Of a DNA stretch of 15,519 nt, positions 12,712 to 15,519 are shown piece after piece. Source of the DNA: JBBQTQ01 sp038213135. GTDB lineage: Bacteria > Actinomycetota > Thermoleophilia > Gaiellales > Gaiellaceae. Under the pieces are notes generated by a model that saw only the letters and a list, made by a program, of their open reading frames with translations, was not told the origin of the DNA and did not search any database. The translations under genes were made by a program, and so were the position numbers. The number at the start of each line of letters is the position of its first letter. Position 1 is the first letter of the stretch. The stretch spans positions 1-15,519 of the forward strand of contig JBBQTQ010000068.1 of NCBI GenBank assembly GCA_038213135.1. Reading direction: 5' to 3'.

Positions 12712-13922
12712 CCGGCGATCAGTTCCCGGGCGGCCGCCAGCTCCGATTCGCGCCCGTCCAGCTCCCCGTTCAGCTTGCGCCGACGGAGCTCGCCGAGGAT
12801 CTCGCCGACGCGCGGCGATTCGGGCAGGCCCAGCTCGGCGAGGTCGCGGCCGTCGATTGCCAGACGGATACCGCCGAGCTCGTCGAAGTAGCGGCGGATC
12901 GCGGGAAGCTCGCTCTGCGCGAGCGCGAGCAGAAGGGTCTCCGGCGGGTGCGGCTCGAGGAGCTCAACGAGGTCGGCGGCAGTGGGCTCCGGGCCGGCGA
13001 GGTGCTCGGCGAGTCGTGGAGTCTGAGTGACGGCGTCGGCGATGCGATCGGCGTCGCGTCGTGGGACCCGCAGGCGATCGAGCCACTCGTTCGGATTGGG
13101 CGGCGCCAGGACCGCGAGCCCGAGTCGCCAGGCCGGAACCTCGGGCGCGTACCGGGCTGCGAGCGCTCTCGTACGCTCGAAGAGGTCGGCCGCCTTCGGG
13201 GCGACCCGCAACGCACCGAGCTCACCGAGCCGAGCGATCGAGCGCGGCGCCTGCTCCTCGTCCAGCAGCAGGACGAGCTCGGAACGAAGTCGCTCGCCCG
13301 AGAGCCGGTCGAGCTGCCCGGCGGTCTCGCGCGCCAGGCGTTCCGTGGCTCCGTCCATCATGAAGCCGAGTCGGCTCTCGTAACGCGCCGCGCGGAGAAT
13401 CCGGGTCGGGTCATCGGTGAACGACCTGTCGTGGAGGACGCGGATCGTGCCGGTCTCGAGGTCGTCCCGGCCGGCGAACGGGTCGACGAGCCTGCCGAAA
13501 TCGCCCTCTCCGAGGCTGACGGCCATCGCGTTGATCGTGAAGTCGCGGCGGCGCAGATCGTCCTCGAGTCTGCCGGGCGCGACGACGGGCAGCGCGGCCG
13601 GCTCGGCATAGGTCTCCGTGCGCGTTCCTGCGACATCGAGGCGAGCGCCGTCGCCGTAGTCGACGACCGCAGTGCCGAAGGTCTCGTGCGGCAGAACGCT
13701 GCCGTCGAGTGCCTCGGCCAAGCGCCGCGCGAAGGCGATCGCATCGCCCTCGACAACAAGGTCGAGGTCGAACTCGGGCCTGCCGAGCAGCAGGTCGCGA
13801 ACCGCGCCGCCGACCAGATAGACGCCTTCCTCCGGCGCGGTGGCCGCCCTTACGGCGGCCAGCACGGGCGCGAGGCGGTCGAGCGCGAGGAGCTTCGCAG
13901 CGAGTCCGGCCTCGGCTTCCAC
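12708..13922 (-). CDS. CCA tRNA nucleotidyltransferase / poly(A) polymerase family protein
   Basis: Class II nucleotidyltransferases of this type add or repair the CCA end of tRNA. With the GTG start at 13922 there are 404 residues. Motifs are LVGGAVRDLLLG (36-47), the two metal aspartates in FDLDLVVEGD (Asp52, Asp54), ARLDVAGTRTETY (93-105), RRDFTINAMAV (125-135) and FTDDPTRILRAARYESRLGF (168-187). The C-terminal half is a helical, leucine- and arginine-rich tRNA-binding region; I see no HD phosphohydrolase motif. Sequence alone does not separate a full CCA-adding enzyme from an A-adding enzyme or poly(A) polymerase. It is the first gene of the long minus-strand cluster. A CACAAT element six bases before the start could give a leaderless message. 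Confidence 0.9.
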   Translation of the reverse strand: MEAEAGLAAKLLALDRLAPVLAAVRAATAPEEGVYLVGGAVRDLLLGRPEFDLDLVVEGDAIAFARRLAEALDGSVLPHETFGTAVVDYGDGARLDVAGTRTETYAEPAALPVVAPGRLEDDLRRRDFTINAMAVSLGEGDFGRLVDPFAGRDDLETGTIRVLHDRSFTDDPTRILRAARYESRLGFMMDGATERLARETAGQLDRLSGERLRSELVLLLDEEQAPRSIARLGELGALRVAPKAADLFERTRALAARYAPEVPAWRLGLAVLAPPNPNEWLDRLRVPRRDADRIADAVTQTPRLAEHLAGPEPTAADLVELLEPHPPETLLLALAQSELPAIRRYFDELGGIRLAIDGRDLAELGLPESPRVGEILGELRRRKLNGELDGRESELAAARELIAG

Positions 13923-14038
13923 TGACCCATTGTGCCTCGGCTCCCGGGAAGAGAAAGCACGCACTCGGCACGGTCGCGTCACACACGCGTGCGCCAATCC
14001 TCGTTACGCTCGCAGCGGGGAGGAGGCTGGGTACACCT
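13923..14038. promoter_or_regulatory. Divergent promoter region between the tRNA nucleotidyltransferase and Nudix genes
   Basis: This 116-base gap must hold the promoter of the long minus-strand cluster and that of the Nudix gene. Leftward, CACAAT (13934-13929) is a weak -10 candidate six bases from the GTG. Rightward, TACGCT (14005-14010) fits TANNNT and would place a start of transcription just before the GGAGGAGG ribosome-binding sequence that ends at 14026. No convincing -35 is visible either way. Confidence 0.4.
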
Positions 14039-14449
14039 GTGAGCGGCCCCAACCGAGGTGTCGGAATCATCCTCGTCCGCGAGGGACGTGTCCTGCTCGG
14101 ACTGCGCCGCTCGCGGCTCGGCCACGGCACCTGGTCGTTCCCCGGCGGCAAGCCGGAGCCGGGCGAAACCGACTTCGAGTGCGCCGCGCGGGAGCTCTCG
14201 GAGGAGACCGGCCTGACCGGGACGAACCCGCGTCGCGCGGGCGGGACCCTCGACGAGGTCACGCACGGCGTCATCTATCGGACGGTCTTCGTCCGGCTCG
14301 ACTGGACGATCGGCGAGCCGGAGGAGCGCGAGCCGGACAAGTGCGGCGACTGGGGCTGGTTCCGCTGGGACGAGCTCCCCGAGCCGCTGTTCGCGCCGGT
14401 CGCGAGCCTACGCGAGGGCGATCGCCTCGATCTCGACGCGGACGCCTGA
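14039..14449 (+). CDS. Nudix hydrolase
   Basis: Nudix enzymes hydrolyse nucleoside diphosphates linked to another group, with Mg. The 136 residues contain a complete Nudix box of the pattern Gx5Ex7REUxEExGU: it starts at GGKPEPGETD and ends at RELSEETGL (about 38-60). The protein starts with GVGIILVREGRVLLGLRRS and has HGTWSFPGGK before the box, resembling the small MutT/ADP-ribose-type hydrolases often called NUDT15-like. The C-terminal half has WGWFRWDELPEPLFAPV. Substrate cannot be told. GTG at 14039 is chosen because the domain begins seven residues later; GGAGGAGG lies twelve bases upstream. Its last 42 bases overlap the end of ridA on the opposite strand. Confidence 0.93.
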   Translation: MSGPNRGVGIILVREGRVLLGLRRSRLGHGTWSFPGGKPEPGETDFECAARELSEETGLTGTNPRRAGGTLDEVTHGVIYRTVFVRLDWTIGEPEEREPDKCGDWGWFRWDELPEPLFAPVASLREGDRLDLDADA

Positions 14450-14797
14450 GGGCAGCTTCGAGACCTCGACGGTCGAGCGCGCGGGCGGAGGCGAGCCGAT
14501 CCGCGCCCGGTAGACGTCGTTCATCGCCGCGAAGTCGTCGAGGTCGGTCAGGAAGACGGTCGTCTTGACCACCCGGTCGAGTCTGCTGCCTGCCGCCTCG
14601 AGGATCGCCTTCAGGTTTGCGAAGACCTGCTCGGTCTGCTCTTCGATCGAGTCACCGGCGATGCCGCTGCCGTCCGCCTTCGCGCCGACCTGGCCCGCGA
14701 CGAACACGAACCCTCCCGCCTTGATCGCCTGCGAGTACGGGGCGCCCTGGTAGGGGCCGGGCGCAGCATCGGTGGAGACGACTTCCTTCTCGCTCAC
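14408..14797 (-). CDS. RidA (YjgF/YER057c/UK114) family enamine/imine deaminase
   Basis: RidA proteins hydrolyse reactive enamine and imine intermediates such as 2-aminoacrylate released by PLP enzymes. The 129 residues are the typical length and include PGPYQGAPYSQAIKAGGFVF at the start, VAGQVG, TEQVFANLKAILEAAG, VVKTTVFLTDLDDFAAMNDV and PPPARSTVEV, whose Arg corresponds to the catalytic Arg105 of E. coli RidA. The C-terminal VRVEIEAIA is conserved. GTG at 14797 has a good AAAGGAG site that overlaps the stop of the HisB-like gene, so the two form an operon. The 3' end overlaps the Nudix gene tail to tail. Confidence 0.94.
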   Translation of the reverse strand: MSEKEVVSTDAAPGPYQGAPYSQAIKAGGFVFVAGQVGAKADGSGIAGDSIEEQTEQVFANLKAILEAAGSRLDRVVKTTVFLTDLDDFAAMNDVYRARIGSPPPARSTVEVSKLPSGVRVEIEAIALA

Positions 14798-14808
14798 GGG
14801 TACTCCTT

Positions 14809-15342
14809 TCAGCGGCGGGGACGGGAGGCCTGGGCGAGCGCCACGCCCAGCGCCTTGAAGATCGCCTCGAGGACGTGCTGCTCGTCGCTGCCCTCGATCA
14901 GGCGAACGTGAAGTGTGAGTCCGGCTCCCTGCGCGAGCTCGCGCAGGAAGTCACCAACGAGGTCGGTGCGGAGGCCGCCGACCCGAGACGCGGAGAGGTC
15001 GACGTTCGAAACGACGAGCGGGCGGTCGGAGACCTCCAGTGCGACATGCGCGAGGGCCTCGTCGGCCGGGACGGCGGAGGAGCCGAGGCCGCGCGCGCCT
15101 TCGCCGCGGAGTCCGGGCGCGAGCGCCACGCCGAGCGCCCGACCGGCTGCCGCGACCTCGGCGGCGGTGCTTCCGGGCTCGACCTCGAGCGCCAGGTCGA
15201 GTCCCGCCTTCTCGGCGAGCAGTCCGAGCAGGTGGTCGAGTACGGGCAGGCCCGTGCCGATCGAGCCGCGGCTCGAGCCGGCGACCGCGGCGCGGACTCG
15301 CAGCCGCGGGCCGCCGGCTTCGGTCTCCTGGTTGCGGGCCAT
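14809..15342 (-). CDS. HisB-like (imidazoleglycerol-phosphate dehydratase family) protein lacking key metal ligands
   Basis: The 177-residue protein aligns by eye with HisB along its length: TGLPVLDHLLGLLAEKAGLD (30-49), RALGVAL, VPADEALAHVALEVSDRPLV (91-110), LRTDLVGDFLRELAQGAGLT (124-143), LHVRLIEG and EAIFKALG (159-166). HisB dehydrates imidazole glycerol phosphate in histidine synthesis using two Mn sites. Here the first-half motif DHHTVED aligns to TAAEVAA (59-65), so two His and the Glu are replaced. The second-half HH becomes QH (155-156). The N-terminal RxTxET stretch is also absent. His37, His145, His156 and Glu159 remain. Ordinary dehydratase activity is unlikely; this may be a diverged paralogue or pseudoenzyme. 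ATG at 15342 is preferred, since a longer form would overlap the divergent gene. It is cotranscribed with ridA. Confidence 0.75.
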   Translation of the reverse strand: MARNQETEAGGPRLRVRAAVAGSSRGSIGTGLPVLDHLLGLLAEKAGLDLALEVEPGSTAAEVAAAGRALGVALAPGLRGEGARGLGSSAVPADEALAHVALEVSDRPLVVSNVDLSASRVGGLRTDLVGDFLRELAQGAGLTLHVRLIEGSDEQHVLEAIFKALGVALAQASRPRR

Positions 15343-15352
15343 CGCTCGAACG

Positions 15353-15358
15353 AGGGTA
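15353..15358 (-). promoter_or_regulatory. Candidate -10 element (TACCCT) for the HisB-like/ridA pair
   Basis: TACCCT fits TANNNT and ends ten bases before the ATG at 15342, so the message would have a leader of only about three bases. It lies in the 49-base divergent gap (15343-15391). No clear -35 and no ribosome-binding site are visible. Confidence 0.25.
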
Positions 15359-15391
15359 TCGCAGGTAAGAAGACCCGCCGATCTGCTGCTC

Positions 15392-15519
15392 ATGGGCCGC
15401 TTCGGCGCCACTCGGGTGCTCCGGATCGCGCTGCCGTCGCAACGTGCGCTGGCGGCAGGCGGAGTCCTCGCGCTCCTCGCACTGCTGGCCTCCGCGCACC
15501 CCTCGGGCGCACCTGCGTC
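15392..15519 (+). CDS. N-terminus of a probable secreted or membrane-anchored protein, cut by the right edge
   Basis: ATG at 15392 opens a frame to the window end (42 full codons). It begins MGRFGATRVLRIALPSQR, a basic N-terminal region, then GGVLALLALLASA, a hydrophobic stretch, and a possible signal peptidase I site after ASA (residues 32-34). The layout is that of a Sec signal peptide or an N-terminal anchor. Nothing of the mature domain is visible, so no family can be named. It diverges from the HisB-like gene with 49 bases between starts, and no good ribosome-binding site is seen. Moderately likely to be a real gene. Confidence 0.5.
   Translation, partial: MGRFGATRVLRIALPSQRALAAGGVLALLALLASAHPSGAPA

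Noticed and set aside
13985..13992. Short palindrome CACGCGTG in the divergent gap
   Set aside because: Eight bases made of CG-rich repeats are common by chance in this composition.
15343..15411. Longer start (15411) for the HisB-like gene
   Set aside because: Would overlap the divergent exported-protein start and adds residues without family similarity.
1..15519. Search for tRNA, rRNA, CRISPR arrays, insertion sequences, phage or toxin-antitoxin genes
   Set aside because: No repeat-spacer pattern, transposase motifs, tRNA-like cloverleaf or rRNA segments were seen; the gaps are too short to hold them.

Overview
The window is a GC-rich bacterial chromosome segment carrying almost only housekeeping genes. 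DivIVA and SepF together, the order rpsB-tsf-pyrH-frr-uppS-cdsA-dxr-rseP-ispG, GTG starts, four-base stop/start overlaps and several apparently leaderless starts point to an actinobacterium. A deep lineage such as Thermoleophilia fits, but that placement is an inference and has not been tested by a search. I see no insertion sequence, phage, CRISPR array, tRNA or rRNA. The longest stretch without a gene is about 156 bases.

Layout: nineteen clear minus-strand genes run from about 13,922 down to the left edge, and nearly all touch or overlap. Read in the direction of transcription, the first block is tRNA nucleotidyltransferase, pgeF, yggS, sepF, yggT and divIVA (the ylm/ygg cell-division cluster). 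A 30-codon DUF167 remnant, a DksA/TraR zinc-finger protein, lspA and an RluD-type pseudouridine synthase follow. Next come rpsB, tsf, pyrH, frr (translation and UMP supply), uppS and cdsA (undecaprenyl carrier and phospholipid precursors), and finally dxr, an M50 site-2 protease and ispG. The last gene is cut by the left edge. To the right lie a plus-strand Nudix hydrolase, a minus-strand pair (HisB-like protein then RidA), and the first 42 codons of a plus-strand exported protein cut by the right edge.

Functional logic: the large cluster joins septum and pole organisation (SepF, DivIVA, YggT), ribosome supply and recycling (S2, EF-Ts, RRF, rRNA pseudouridylation, CCA addition), and envelope supply (MEP-pathway enzymes Dxr and IspG, UppS, CdsA, LspA, intramembrane protease). 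dxr and ispG feed isoprenoid precursors to the uppS step encoded just upstream.

Most unusual points: a HisB-like protein whose central DHHxxE metal motif is aligned to alanines; an in-frame DUF167 remnant sitting directly behind a TATACT -10 element and coupled by ATGA to the dksA-type gene; a perfect 17-bp palindrome in the dxr promoter region; a short Dxr lacking about 30 residues of its NADPH domain; and a roughly 75-residue charged insertion in the site-2 protease. I found no clearly new multi-gene system.
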